DNA of 64,000 bases from the NCBI GenBank assembly GCA_946122785.1, contig CAMGYJ010000008.1, positions 20,547,475-20,611,474 of the forward strand, read 5' to 3'. Shown here piece by piece: positions 34,842 to 47,330 of the stretch. Made by a program: the position numbers and the translations under genes. The notes under the pieces are model-generated. The model saw only the letters and a list, made by a program, of their open reading frames with translations, was not told where the DNA came from and did no database searches. The DNA comes from Linum tenue (lineage: Eukaryota > Streptophyta > Magnoliopsida > Malpighiales > Linaceae). Every line of letters starts with the position of its first letter. Position 1 is the stretch's first letter.

Positions 34842-35383
34842 TAGGGCTGAAAATTTGCATGTCCCGTCCCTGACCCTGTCTGACCCGTCCCTAAAGGGTC
34901 AAGATGTATAACTGACCCGTCCTGTCCCTGTCTCCTTCTTGACCCTATCTGACCCTCAAGGGTTGGGACGGGTCGGGTCAGTGGGTCGACCCTAATCAAC
35001 ACTCTACTTTTTTACAAATTATGTTTTGGTACCCAAATTTTTTTTCTTACAATTTAGTACCTAAAATTTATTTTTTTACAAATAAGTCCATAAATTTTGA
35101 TGTTAAAAATACGTTTTGGTACCCAAAATGTTTTATTTTTACAAGTTAGTACCTAAAATTTTAAAACTTTACAAAAAGGTCCAATGTGGTGTGAGATATT
35201 TGTTGTTGCTAAGGGTCACAGGGTCAAAAAGTGACCCGTCCCTAAATTGTCCCGACCCTTACAGGGTCAACAAATGACCCGTCCCTAATCTGACCCTGTA
35301 GACAAAGTGACCCATCTCGACCCTTAGGGACGGGACGGGTCGGAACCGGTCAATGGGTCTTCCGAGTCAAGCTTTCACCCCTA
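34842..35383. mobile_element. hAT-like element filled with GACCCGTCCC motifs, inside copia gag
   Basis: Begins TAGGGCTG, ends CACCCCTA, and its two ends are dense with GACCCGTCCCTGACCC-type words in opposite orientations. The centre has repeated TTTTGGTACCCAAA blocks. It interrupts the copia gag frame, which resumes just after it (TPWHLDSE). The 8 bases on either side do not match, so the target duplication is lost or the ends are slightly misplaced. Confidence 0.6.
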
Positions 35384-36210
35384 AATTTCACTCCATGGCA
35401 CTTGGACTCGGAACAATGTCATGATCGTTAGTTGTCTTCAGCAAGCCACATCCTCTGAAATCCGGAAACCATTTTTTCCAACAAAACAACAACTAAAGCT
35501 TGGCAAAGTCTTCAGACTCGTTATGGATAAGGAGATCTCATTCGCATTGCTGAGCTTGAGGAAGCGTTGTCCACCCTACAATAAGGTAACCAAATTGTTA
35601 CAGAGTACTATGGTCGGGTTATTACCCTTAGAGATGAATTAGAGAACTACTAACCTCTGTTGCCTTGTGCCTGTACCCTACTAGTCACAATGATTGTGTT
35701 GCTATGATCCGAGTTCTACAATATCAGGAGACTAGCTATGTTATCAAGTTTCTTCGTGGTTTAAATGAACATTTTGCTGGGGTAAGAGCACAAGTATTGT
35801 TTGGAGAAGCCTTACCCAACATAAACAGAGTTTTTCAAAGGGTGCTGCAACATGAGAGGTAGCTATATGGTACACAGTCTGGTAAAATGGTAGCCTCTCT
35901 GCAATCAGAAACCTCAGTCCTAGGTTTTCAACCTGGAAACAAGAGGGCCACTCCCAACAACAAACCTTCATACTACACTTTTTGCAAAAGAGGACATACT
36001 GAAGACATTTGCTTCCAGAAACATGGTTGGCCTCCTGCCTCCTGGTATATCCAAACTATCCACATCCACAACTGGAACTCCACCCACTTGCACATATTGC
36101 AAAAAGAGAGGTCACACAGAAGATAAATGTTTTTAGAAACATGGCTATCCTCCAAACTTTGTCCAAGGAATGCATCTTTTGCTCCTCCATGAGCCGAACC
36201 TGCAGTCAAT

Positions 36211-36792
36211 GTGGCCAGCTCCCCCTCTTCCACTGATGAGGTTAAACTCACAAGAGCTGACTATGACAAACTAATGAGCTTGACGACAACTCAAAGAGGT
36301 CAATCTTCTTTTTCTGCACCTGCCTATGTTACTCAGAAAGGTATCCTTCCTTCCCCTCCTTCCTTACCTATTCTGAAGGCTTTTTCCTCCAGTTCACCAA
36401 AGTGGATAGTTAACACAGGAGCTTCATACCATATTGTATGCTTCTTGGATTATCTTAAAAACCTTCAATCCTTGAACAATGTTTTCATTACTCTCCCAAC
36501 TAGAGAGAAGATCCAAGCTGCTCATTCAGGAACAGCAGTCTGCAGTGAGCACTTGGTTCTATATGATGCACTGTTTGTTCCAAACTTCACCTTTAATCTT
36601 GTCTCAGTCAGCATACTAACCACAACCAATTCCTTATGCTTAACCTTTCATTCAAACACTTGTCTTATACACGATCTGAAGCAGACGAGAGTGATTGGTT
36701 CTGCTAGTCTTAGCAATGGTCTTTACTACCCCCAAGCTTCTCTTTCTCCTAAGTTGATCTCTGCTGCCTCCACTTCATCATTTGGCCTATGA
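36211..36792 (+). pseudogene. copia protease and flanking gag-pol fragment
   Basis: The longest remaining open stretch of the copia element (193 aa). It carries the protease region WIVNTGASYHIV, where the catalytic aspartate of the DTG/DSG motif is Asn, and the downstream ALFVPNFTFNLVSVS segment. It ends at a stop before the integrase zinc finger. Because of the Asn, no active protease is expected. Confidence 0.75.
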
Positions 36793-38349
36793 CATTTTAG
36801 TCTAGGACAATGTATCCCATTATAAAATTCCCATTCTCAATCAGTTTTGTACCTCCATCACCACACAGAAGATCAACCCTGTGATGTCTGTCATTTTGCT
36901 AAGCAAAAACGACTTCCATTTCCTTCCAGTCATTCTGTAACCCATGCTCCTTTTGAACTTCTTCATGTTGACATTTGAGGACCAAATTCAACCCCAATTT
37001 ATGATGGCTTCAAGTATTTCTTTACTGTTGTTGATGATTACTCTCGTATGACTTGGATCATTCTCCTTCATCTCAAATATGAGGCTAGACCACAACTCAT
37101 TGCCTTTTGCAACCAAATGGAAAGACAGTTTCAAACTAAAATCGAAACAATTAGGAGTGATCAGGGTAAGGAATTCCAAATGGATGATTTTTTCAATTTA
37201 CCAAGCATTGTCCATGAAATGTCCTATGTTGAAACACCCCAACAAAACAACAAAGTTGAAAGGAAGCATCAACATATTCTTGCTGTTGCCAGAGCTATAT
37301 AATTTCAAGCAACCTTACCAAACACTTTCTGGGGGGATTGTGTCCAATACTCATTGCATCTGATCAATAGAGTTCCTTCTCAGGTTCTTTCAAATCAAAC
37401 ACCATTCCAGCTTCTGTACAAAAAACCACCAGATCCACAAACTTAAGAGTTTTTGTCTGCCTCTGCTATGCTAGCACTCTAGGCAACCACATAACTAAAT
37501 TCCAACCATGATCAAGAAAAGCAATTTTCATTGGCTTTGCCGATGGTATCAAATGTTACAGACTCTATGATTTGTCCTCCCATAACATTTTAATTTCCAA
37601 GGATGTCATTTTTTTTTAATCCCATTTTCCATTCTAGTCACACTCATCAAATACCTCCTCACCATCCAATTAAGATTTTCTATTTGCCCTTCCTTCTTTA
37701 GAATCTCCTCTTTTTCATGATGATTCACCACCTACACCTCCAACAGGTCCTCCTTATTCCTCTTCTCCACCATCTCACCCTCCAACTGAAGATTCTTCAT
37801 CCTCTACTCCTGTTCCACCCTTAGTGCTCACTCTAACTCCTCCACCACCCCCTCAACCTCAACTCAGACGATCTGACAGAACCACCAAACCACCAGTTCA
37901 CCTCATCCAGAACTACCATTGTTTCCTTTCAAGGAACCTGGCAGTATCAATCACTCAACTCAGCAACAGATCCAAGACAAAAGATATTCTTTCTCATCTA
38001 TGTTATCCTATGAAAAACTTTCTCCTTCCAACAAATATTTCCTCCTCAACATATCCAGTCATCGAGAACCTCAAAGTTATCAAGAGGCTTCACAACATGA
38101 TGTCTGGAATGAAGCAATGCAGGTTGAGATAAAAGCTCTTTTACAGAATCATACATGGGATGTTGTTTCTTTACTAAAAGGAAAGAAACCAATCAGTAAC
38201 AAGTGGATCTACAAAGACAAATTTATATCTAATGGTTCTTTTGAAAGGCACAAAGGCAGACTAGTTGCCAAAGGCAATACACAACAGGAAGGGGTTGATT
38301 TGCAAGACACATTTGCTCCAGTCATCAAAATGACAACTGCCAGGACCTT

Positions 38350-39284
38350 TGATAATCCCTAAAATGGCAGGCTTCAAGTCCCAAACTAGCAAGCCTCGAT
38401 CTAACAACCTTGCTAACAAGAAACAGAACGTAACAGGAAAAACCAGAGGATGGAGGTAGTTCTGGAGGGTGCAACTTCAACACTCAATTAGGGGAAGAGG
38501 CTCGACCCAAAACAAGATGCAACTCGACCACAATTGAGCGTCACTGGAAAATCACTCCACGTAACAAGGACAATTCTTGAGCAAAACACTCAATGAACAA
38601 AGTTCTTTGATTAATAACGTTTGACTATTACAATGGAGTTCCTAGGCCTTAAATAGACAAACTTAAACCTAATTCAACTACAAAACGAACAAGGAAACAT
38701 AATTAAACTATACTACACATAAGGTAAGAATCCAAACTGGAAAAGGAATCAGAAATCGTCCAAGCTTGCCTTCCTTTCAACACAAGTATTCTGCCTCTCA
38801 CGATAGGTTCCATGGATTCTTTGAACCTCTCTTTCACAGCCTTCCAGAGATCACGCCACTCAGCCTATGCCTTGCCTTTGGAGTAGAAGATGTCTACTTT
38901 CATGTGGTAGGAACCGTGAAGCTCGACTCTCCCTCAAACGTCCTGAACCGAACTCCCAAGTAGGCTTCATGATCACGTCCACTGCCTTAGCCAAATCCCA
39001 CCAGTTTTCCCGTTCAATCATACGATTTTGAGTAGCTTGAAAAATGGCCTTCCCTGGCTTTCCTCGAGCACCTAGATAATCCAACTCGTAGAAAAACATC
39101 TCATCTTCAAACAAGTCATTACAAACCCATTTCCACCGAGCCAATTGCGAGAACGAGACTTGCAAAGTAAGCAACCTGGAACAGACAAAACACTTGGAAA
39201 AAATCAGACTTCTTGTTATGAGTTGGGAAGGCTTTTTTGGCAAGTAATTGTGACTTGTGAATTGATCCCATTGCGATCATATCA
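38350..39284 (-). repeat. solo LTR (935 bp) inserted in the copia RT
   Basis: TGATAATCCC at the left and GATCATATCA at the right (TGATA/TATCA), with a perfect 5-bp duplication ACCTT (38345-38349 and 39285-39289). The copia frame ends at ..ARTF and continues after it as FLAITALRNWHIHQLDVN, which confirms the insertion point. TTTAAGGCCTAGG on the minus strand suggests minus orientation. A 127-aa minus ORF (38860-39243) inside it is unrecognised. Confidence 0.8.
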
Positions 39285-40001
39285 ACCTTTCTAGCGATTA
39301 CAGCATTGAGAAATTGGCATATCCATCAACTTGATGTAAATTGGCATATCTATCTTACCACTACACGTCCAAACATTTGCTTTACCACCCAGCAGCTCAG
39401 TTAGTTGATGTCTTCTCCTTCAACAGTCCACTTCAAAGTTGTTCTTTGTGTGCTCCGCTACCTCAAATCAGCATTAGCTACTGGTCTTTTCTATCCTTCA
39501 AAAGGTACTTTCCAGCTCAAAGCATTCACTAACTATGATTGGGCGGCGTGTGTTGATACCCGCTGTTCAACAACTGTTTCTGCATTTATCTTGGCGATTC
39601 CTTGAGTTCCTAGAAGAGCAAAAAACAACGAACAGTGCCTCGATCCTCATGTGAAGCAGAGTATCGTGCTTTGGCATATACTGCCTTCGAAATTCAATTG
39701 CTGCAATTTCTTCTACAGGACTTTCAATTTACATCTTCTACTCCAGCAACTCTTTATTGCAACAATTAGAGCACGATTCACGCCAAGAATGTCACTTTCC
39801 ATGAGCGCACAAAACATATTAAACTTGATTGCCATTTTGTGTGTGAAAAACTCCAATCCGGCAGTATCAAGCTTCTCCACATCTCTTCTGTGCATCAACT
39901 AGCATATCTGTTTACAAAGCCCCTTTCACCAGCACCATTTCTCTCCTTACTCTCCAAGCTTGGTGTGCGAAACCTCTGCCCACCAGCTTGCCGGGAGGGG
40001 G

Positions 40002-40309
40002 TAGCAGATTGAAAAATCAAATGCAACGGTCTTCTTTTCTCAACGACGATGTCTTGCTTGCTGAAGACAAATCTGCTGCTCGGTGTCATTTTGATGACCA
40101 GAAGAATGCTGGAATGCCACCGTTTCTAGCTTCATTTTCTGTTAAGTTTTCCTTTCGTTGCAAGGTTTATTAGTTTCCTTTCCAAGCTATCAAATAAGAA
40201 TTGTAATGGTGTTTGTCTTCACTTGATCTGTATTGCCTATAAGAGGCAGAAGTAGGAATGGAATACACAAGTTTTCGGGTTTCAATATCTTCTCTTTGCA
40301 TCTTTGTTA
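40002..40309 (+). repeat. 3' LTR of the copia element
   Basis: Preceded by a purine-rich tract GGGAGGGGGTAG (about 39993-40004), and ends CTTTGTTA like the 5' LTR. Confidence 0.7.
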
Positions 40310-41089
40310 CGCCTGCTGTTCATCGCCAACATCACCTCTGCCGCAACAATCCACCCCCAACATCTGTCCCCGATCGGCCATGTGACCGCTCAAATCCCAA
40401 ACCCCATCAGTCAAAATCACCACCGTTATTAGCCCCATTGCCACCGCACAATCATCACCAACATCGTCTCTATCGTGACAATCCACTACTAATATGGAGT
40501 ATTGTAAGGGGCTGTAGTAATACTACCATTGTCAAGTCTCAAATTGCAGATTTACTGGGATTTCTTCAATTGATCTGCTACTTGTGGGATTTCTTTTTCT
40601 TTTTCATGGTTTAGTTTGTATTTGCTTTGGCTTTGATGGTTACACTTTCCAACGTACAAAAGACCCAAAGGCCAACACTTTGCGAGCAAAGCTTCATTTC
40701 GACGGCTTTTTGCAGAGTACGTCGTTGCAGTGTCGGATTATAGGAATAGTGTGATTGTATTGAAGTAAAGATGATGGACTTTATGCATGAAACCATAAAT
40801 TCTATCGGCAATTAGTAAAAACCAGCTCGTTATCGCTTCGCGTATCACAAAGATAAATATTTTAAAGAGTAATATTTTTAATGTTGACCCAAAAGTGAAA
40901 GTAATCTTATATCATTATTAATCATTCTTTTCATAGGTTTGTTATTTATAATATCATATGGTTGATGAATGTGCATAAGGTAGAGGGGTCGTCGAATATA
41001 TTATATATGTTTAAACTTCTTTCATGATGCCAATGTTTCAATTTGTATGGCTTTTTTTTTGGGTTTGAGGTAATCGTGGTTCTCCTTTA
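40310..41089. other. gene-free stretch after the copia element
   Basis: The first 300 bases have an open frame (40258-40614) rich in Pro/His/Asn that crosses the LTR border and is not a gene. The remainder is AT-rich. Confidence 0.35.
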
Positions 41090-43870
41090 TGAAATTTTTG
41101 GACTGATTGCAGGTTTGAGTAGGTTCAACTCACATTGATCGGGTAAAATTAGGTTGGATACCCATGGATTTGGGTTCAATTGTCTTTATCAAACAAAAGG
41201 AAAATGCGAAATGAAAAACACTAAAGTTAAAGTCGCTACCGACTCAAAACTCGTCAACACCAGATTAAACTTGCTTTGACCGAGTTTTGGACAAATTCAC
41301 ACCTACACAACACGCCAATTACAAAAACAAATAAAACTTGCTTCCGCCAAAAAACCGTAAAATTGGGTTTAAGTCACTTTGATCGGGGTCGAATTAGGCT
41401 GTATACCCATGCGTTTGGACTCAATTGTCATTCTCAACCAAAAGAAAAAAGATAAAAAAAAATACTAAAGCGGATAAAACTCGCTCATGACCCTAAACTC
41501 TCAACACTGCGATCAACTTTCTTTGACCGGGTCGACCCAGTTTTAACAAATTCACAATTTACCCAACTTGTCAATTACAAAAGCGGATAATACTCGCTCT
41601 TGATACGAAACGCGTCAATGATGGGTCAGAATTCAATTGTCATTCTGAACCAAAAGAAAAATGAGAAATAAAAAAATTAAAGCATACAAAACTCGCTTTC
41701 GATCTAAAACTGGTCAACAATGTGTTCAACTCGCTTTGAACAATTTTTTAACAAATTAACACTTGGTCCAACCTGCCAACTATAAAAGCGGATAAAGCTC
41801 GCTCACAATACAACACTCGTCAAAACTTTAGATTCGGGTTCAATTGTCTTCCCAACCAAAAGAAAAAGAAAAAAGAAATTTATAAATGATCAAGTCGGTT
41901 TCAAGTCACTTTGATTGGATTGAATTAGGTTGGATACCCATGAATTGAATTCAATTGTGAACATGCTCAACAAAAAGGGGAAAAAGAAAGAAAAAACACT
42001 AAAGAGCATGAAACTCGGTCCTGATACAAAACTCGTGGTAGCGGCCTTGGGAAACGATGGTGGGGAACAACTTAGGATTCTGCCGAAAGATGAGCTGCAA
42101 AATGGTGGGCAAAAGCGAGATGATTTGTGCAAAAAACCATAGACGAAAAACTAGCGAACAATATTAAAACACTAAAGAGGACGGAACTCGATTCAGATAC
42201 AAAACTCATGGTAGCGACCTTGGAAAACGATGACGGGGAAGAACTTAGGATTCCGCCGATAGTATTCCGAGATGGGTTGCAAAATGGTCGGCAAATGCGA
42301 TGATTTGTGTTCAAGTTAGGATACCCATGTGTTTAGGTTCAATTGTGATCATGCTCAACAAAAAGGAAAAAAAAACTAAAGATGATGAAACTCGGTCCCG
42401 CTACAAAACTCGTGGTAACGACCTTGGGAAACGGTGGTGGGGAACAACTTAGGATTCCGTCGACAGTATTTCGAGATGGGCTGCTAAATGGTGGCAAAGG
42501 CGATGATTTGTGCAAAAAGCCATAGATGAAAACCTAACGGACAACAACTAAACACAAAGGTGATGATTTGTGCAAAAAGGTGAAAACCTAACGAACAATA
42601 ACAAAACACAAAGGCGATGATTTGTGCAAAAAGGCATAGACAAAAACCTAGCGAACAATAACTAAACACAAAGGTTGTAGAATGGAGAGTGGGGTAAAAG
42701 AAGTACTTGAAACTTCCCCACTTGCACTTGGAGAGTGTGAGAGCCACTAATGAATAGTAGCGGCCTTGGAAAACGATGTTGGGGAACAACTTAGGATTCC
42801 GCTGACAGTATTCCGAGATGGGCTGCTAAATGGTGGGCAAAGGCGATGATTTTTGTTCAAGTTAGGATACCCATGTGTTTGGGTTCAATTGTGATCATGC
42901 TCAACAAAAAGAAAAAAAGAAAGAAAGAAAAAAAAATACTAAAGAGGATGAAACTCGATCCCGATACAAAACTCGTGGTAGCAGCCTTGGGAAACGGTGA
43001 TGGGGAACAACTTAGGATTCCGTCAACAATATTTCGAGATGGGCTGCAAAATGGTGGGCAAATGCGATGATTTGTGCAAAAAGTCATAGACAAAAACCAA
43101 GCGAACAACACCTAAACACAAATGCGATGATTTGTGCAAAAAGCTATAGACGAAAACCTAATGAACAATAACAAAAAACACAAAGGCGATGATTTGTGCA
43201 AAAAAGCCATAGACGAAAACCTAGCAAACAATAAATAAACACAAAAGTTGTAGAATGGAGAGTGGGGTAAAAGAAGTACTTGGAACTTCCCCACTTGCAC
43301 CTTTAGAGTGTGAGAGCCACTAATGAATAGTAGCAGCTTTGGAAAATGATGATGGGGAACAACTTAGTATTTCGCCGTCAGTATTCCGAGATGGGCTGCA
43401 AAATGGTGGGTAAAGGCAATGATTTGTGATCAAGTTCAATTGTGATCACGCTCAACAAAAAGGGGAAAAAGTACTAAAGAGGATGAAACTCGGTCCTGTT
43501 ACAAAACTCGTGGTAGCAGCCTTGGAAACGGTGATGGGGAACAATTTAGGATTCCGTCGACAATATTTCGAGATGGGCTGCAAAATGGTGGGCAAAGGTG
43601 ATGATTTGTGCAAAAAGCCACAGACGAAAACCTAGTGAACAATAACTAAACACAAAGGTGATGTTTTGTGCAAAAAGTTATAAACGAAAACCTAACGAAC
43701 AATAACAAAACACAAAGGCGATGATTTGTGCAAAAAGTCATAGACGAAAACCTAGCGAACAATAACTAAACACAAAGGTTGTAGAATGGAGAGTGGGGTA
43801 AAAGAAGTACTTGAAAGTTGAAACTTTCCCACTTGTACTTGGAGAGTGTGAGAGCCACTAATGAATAATG
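41090..43870. repeat. complex tandem array with higher-order units
   Basis: A region of about 2.8 kb built from three kinds of block: (a) CTAAAGAGGATGAAACTCG..ACTCGTGGTAGC (about 42000, 42175, 42380, 42945, 43475); (b) GATGATTTGTGCAAAAAG sub-repeats about 56-63 bp apart (for example 42502, 42560, 42616, 43066, 43125); (c) a single AATGGAGAGTGGGGTAAAAG block at 42681, 43254 and 43785. The (c) spacing of 573 and 531 bp sets the higher-order period. The part at 41090-41880 is a diverged version. Plus-strand ORFs (41930-42142, 42846-43070, 43426-43635) share a DTKLVVAALGN-type peptide only because they are copies of one unit. Confidence 0.85.
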
Positions 43871-44571
43871 AATAGTAACTCTCATGTTAGGCTTTTATAT
43901 ATTAATTATAATTATAATATATTCATTAATATATTAATGTTATGCTTTTATATATTAATAATATATTAATGTTAACCTGTACGTTCCGCCGACGATCAAG
44001 TCATCTAGGGAGCACGCTGCTGCAACTGTTCATAGATCGTTTTTCTGGTAGGGCTGTTCGATAATGAAGCACGATTTTTTGGGGAAAATATAATTATAAT
44101 AAATAATTTATATATTAAAATAGGTTCAACCTTTTTTTGGTTAAGTAGTGGTTCTTAATCAACAACCCTTATTAAATACAAGTAATCCAACGGCTGAAAA
44201 ATGGACGACACTAATTCCGTGCCGTTACCACAGAATCTTTGCATTGTTCTCCTTTTTTATATATATCTTTTTTCATCGCTGAATTTTTAATATTTTAAGT
44301 TAAAAATTGGTGACTTGGCGGGTTGACCGTTAGTCAACGACCTTGATCGTCAAAACTAATGGTAAACTCTAGGGTTAGCAAATTGGTAAAGTATATGTTT
44401 AGTTCAAACCAAGATATTATATATCGAAAGAATTGACCAGAATATTAAATATATTAAAAATTCAGACTAGACAAATATATTAACCCAATATATAGTAGAA
44501 ATCGTTATTGTGCGAAACCAGAACAGTACAAGAAGAATCAAACAACTGCTTCATATCAAATTATGGGTAGT
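43871..44571. other. AT-rich gene-free stretch
   Basis: TATATTAATA-rich DNA containing the probable 3' UTR side of the minus-strand P450 (near 44500-44571). Nothing else supported. Confidence 0.4.
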
Positions 44572-46396
44572 TTATGCAGCTGCAAGGGACGGCGAGTAAG
44601 GAACGGGGATTAAACACAGATCACGTTTCCTTTTCACATTCACACCAAAATTTTCAGACATGTCCAGGTCTTCAAAGCTTCCCCCGTTTTCTTCAGGCAT
44701 CTCCCAGTCGAAATGGTACAACAAGCTAGCCAGTTGAAGTTCCACATTCGCCATCCCAAACGCCATACCGGGACACATCCTCCTCCCTGCTCCGAATGGA
44801 ATGAACTCGTAATTCGTCCCTTTGTAATCGAGCGACGAATCGACGAACCTCTCAGGATCGAACTCGTCGGGTCGCACCCAGTACTTAGGATCTCTTCCCA
44901 TGGCCCACACGTTGATGAGCACCCTGGTATTGGCGGGAACATGGTAGCCATCAATTTCACATCCCTCGGAGCTCAGCCTAGGAAGCAGCAGTGGTGCGGT
45001 CGGGCGAAGCCTCAACGATTCCTTGAGTACCATTTTCAGGTACTTCAATTCCCCGAGGCGAGCTTCTTCTACTGTTCCCGTCGAGCCAAACACCTGCCTT
45101 ACCTCAGATTGTGCCTTTCTCAGCGTTTTTGCGTTTCTCAGCAATTCGGACATCGCCCATTCAACTGTCGTGGAGGAAGTATCGGTGCCACCTACGAATA
45201 CGTCCTGTGGAAACACCGTCCCAATTAAGTTATGCACTTATGCTAGATATTGTGACCAAAGGTTCTACCAAATTTTTTTAGTCACGAAAATGTTTTTACA
45301 ACCAAAATTCAACAATTAGCCACCATTACGCTTGGTCACAGAAGGGCTTTGTTGTTGTAGTGTGCCTGTATGATATAGTAGATGATAAAATATAGCACTA
45401 ATTTTAATTTCAAGATAGCATCCATACCATAATAACGGCCTTAACACTGTCATCCCCAAAAGGGAAATCAAGTTGCCCACCCTCCTGGAGCTTCAATAGC
45501 ACATCGATGAAATCTTCGGCATCATCGCTGTTGTCGTTGTCGCTCACCCTTTTAGACCTATGCTCGGCAATAATGTTGCCGAGCACAGCGTCCAGCCGCC
45601 GACGAATGTCGGCCAACGTGGCCTCCTTCCCGCAGATTCTGTGCAGCCATCTGCGGGAGGGGAACAGGTCGGCGAGGCTGAATCCCGCGGCCTCCCGCAG
45701 GATCTCATCCGCAATGATGAGAAACTTGGTCTGGTCCTCGCTCGTCTTCCCTCCGAAAGCTGTCCTCGCGGTGACGAAGCTCGTCCACTCGTACACAAAC
45801 ACCCTGAGGTTTACGGTCGCCCGTGCTGCCGCAGCACGGGCGAGCCCAGCGACTGCCTGGGCCGCCTCCTCTTTCCGGATGGACCGGAAAGAGCGGACCC
45901 TCGAGCTGCTCAGCAGCTCGAGGTTGAAGATCTTCCTGAGCTGCCTCCAGTACTCGCCGTGGGGCGTGAACGAGAGGCTGGTGAAGTCGTAGGTGAAGAA
46001 CCTGGCGGAGGCGAGCAGAGGGCGGTTCGAGAAGGTGGCGCCGTGGGTTGTCAGCACCTCCTTGGCGATCTCCGGGGACGAAACGACGACGGCCGAGGAC
46101 TCGCCGAGCTGGATGTGCATCAAGGGGCCGTGTTTGAGGGCCAAGTCCCGGAGCCGGACGTGGGGGGGAGGGTGGAGCGCCAGCTGGTGGATGTTGCCGA
46201 TGACGGGGAGCTTCCATGGGCCTGGAGGGAGACGGCGACGGCTCAGCTTGGATGCTACGACGCCGTTTTCGTTGGTGGTGGACCGGCGCCGTACGGTGAT
46301 GATGAGGAAGGTTAGGGGAAGAAAGAGAAGGAAAGTGAGGAGGAGGATTGGTTGGGAGGAATCGTTAGCTGCTGGGACTTCACGATGAAGGTCCAT
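44572..46396 (-). CDS. cytochrome P450, CYP71 clan (CYP71D-like), 2 exons
   Basis: Exon 1 is 45428-46396 and exon 2 is 44572-45204, with a 223-bp phase-0 intron (ATTATG|GTATGG; TTTCCACAG); 533 aa. An N-terminal membrane anchor (ILLLTFLLFLPLTFLIITV) is followed by the hinge LPPGPWKLPVIGN, the C-helix WRQLRK, an I-helix GGTDTSS (about residues 328-334), the ExxR motif KESLR (E385), the DPERF motif (about 440) and the haem loop FGAGRRMCPG (Cys467). All catalytic elements are present. Known relatives are ER-bound mono-oxygenases that hydroxylate terpenoids, alkaloids or other specialised metabolites; the substrate cannot be read from the sequence. The intron position is the conserved one of this clan. 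Head to head with the P450 at 47331. Confidence 0.9.
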
Positions 46397-46487
46397 GGAG
46401 GCTCGCTAGCTGGTAAATTTAATTTGAGAGTTAATTTAGTTTTCAGATGGCTCGCCGTACTTCGAAGTTGAGCTATTAGGGGTAGTT

Positions 46488-46495
46488 AATTTATA
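46488..46495 (-). promoter_or_regulatory. TATA box of the minus-strand P450
   Basis: TATAAATT on the minus strand about 92-99 bases before the ATG at 46396, a normal plant distance. Confidence 0.5.
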
Positions 46496-46499
46496 CCGC

Positions 46500-47225
46500 A
46501 GCACCGGTGGCTAGGGCAATGATCCGGTCCCTATCGGACCAAACCGACATTTGAATCGGACCTGATCAAATGCTGATCATTGATCTCAGGGGCGGACCCA
46601 GGACTTTCGGGGGTGTCTCGGTACACTCATAAATTTTGAAAAAGCGATTACCCAATCCCAGTGGTAATTTACGTATAGATAAAAAATTATAATTAATAGT
46701 TTCTTTTTTCCGTTGAATTAGTTAATTCAAACTAAATTTGAAAAAACGATTATCCTACTCTCGTTTATAGTTTGCGTATGAGAATATAAGTGGTAGTTTG
46801 GATAATTCAAATCTGGAACACTACTATTATTAATACATATAATTTTCATTAGGCTATAACTTTTTTGTTGTTCTATTCTAAACACTGTGTAATAGCAAAA
46901 GCCTATTCTCTATCTTTAATCGTTTTCAAAGCCTAACAATTAATCTAATTACAAGCTACCCTTAATTTGTAATGATTTTATGGTTGTACGACAAGTGTTG
47001 AAAGTGTCTTTTCAACTTTGAGTTACATCAAAAACAAATTTAGAAGTCCTATATGCGTAAGTTCGTGAATGATTGTCTAGTAGGATATACCGAGATAAAT
47101 TTGTTGAGCAATCTCATGAAACTTGAATGAATTCATATTTTTCAAAAGTAAACTCTGGAAATGAATTGCTACGATGTGCCGTGACAATGATGCTATAGAT
47201 CGAGAATCTCAAAACGATTCGGCGC
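46500..47225. other. intergenic region between divergent P450 genes
   Basis: It carries one end resembling a hAT MITE (GGGGCGGACCCAGGA near 46590), but no matching right end was found. AT-rich, no ORF of interest. It may hold shared regulatory sites. Confidence 0.4.
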
Positions 47226-47229
47226 TGTC

Positions 47230-47237
47230 TATATAAT
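47230..47237 (+). promoter_or_regulatory. TATA box of the plus-strand P450
   Basis: TATATAAT about 94-101 bases before the ATG at 47331. Confidence 0.5.
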
Positions 47238-47330
47238 AATTGGAGGGGATTCAGGTTTCCCCAGCTCATCGATCAGTAACAACTTCAATAAAATAAAATA
47301 AAAAAGTCGTCGCTAAAAGTTGGGTTTCCC

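Larger units (their letters stand above)
34211..40309 (+). mobile_element. decayed Ty1/copia retrotransposon (6.1 kb) with later insertions
   Basis: LTRs of about 300 bp at both ends, a primer-binding site TGGTATCAGAGC (34516-34527), then copia-order coding remnants: gag (FFLYGSEQHGSLLVGELLTHTNYNDW in pieces, 34595-34850), zinc knuckle CTYCKKRGHTEDKC (36095), protease with NTGAS in place of D(T/S)GA (36409), integrase core with a stop after HVDI and the SDQGKEF motif (36900-37440), RT start up to TFAPVIKMTTART (38347), RNase H (39420-39600), and an ending like LSLLSKLGV..LCPPACREG. The RT core with the YVDD site is deleted. The flanks share only CGCC, a weak target duplication. Two later insertions sit inside it, at 34842 and 38350. 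Confidence 0.85.

Noticed and set aside
34834..35391. 8-bp target duplication for the element at 34842
   Set aside because: Left ATGCACGC and right AATTTCAC do not match, so only the ends and motif content support that element.
41930..43635. Repeated ORFs sharing a DTKLVVAALGN peptide as a tandem gene family
   Set aside because: They are copies of one repeat unit, short, differently framed at their ends, and without a recognised domain.
46590..46620. hAT MITE starting GGGGCGGACCCAGGA in the P450 intergenic region
   Set aside because: No matching right end or 8-bp duplication was found before 47225.
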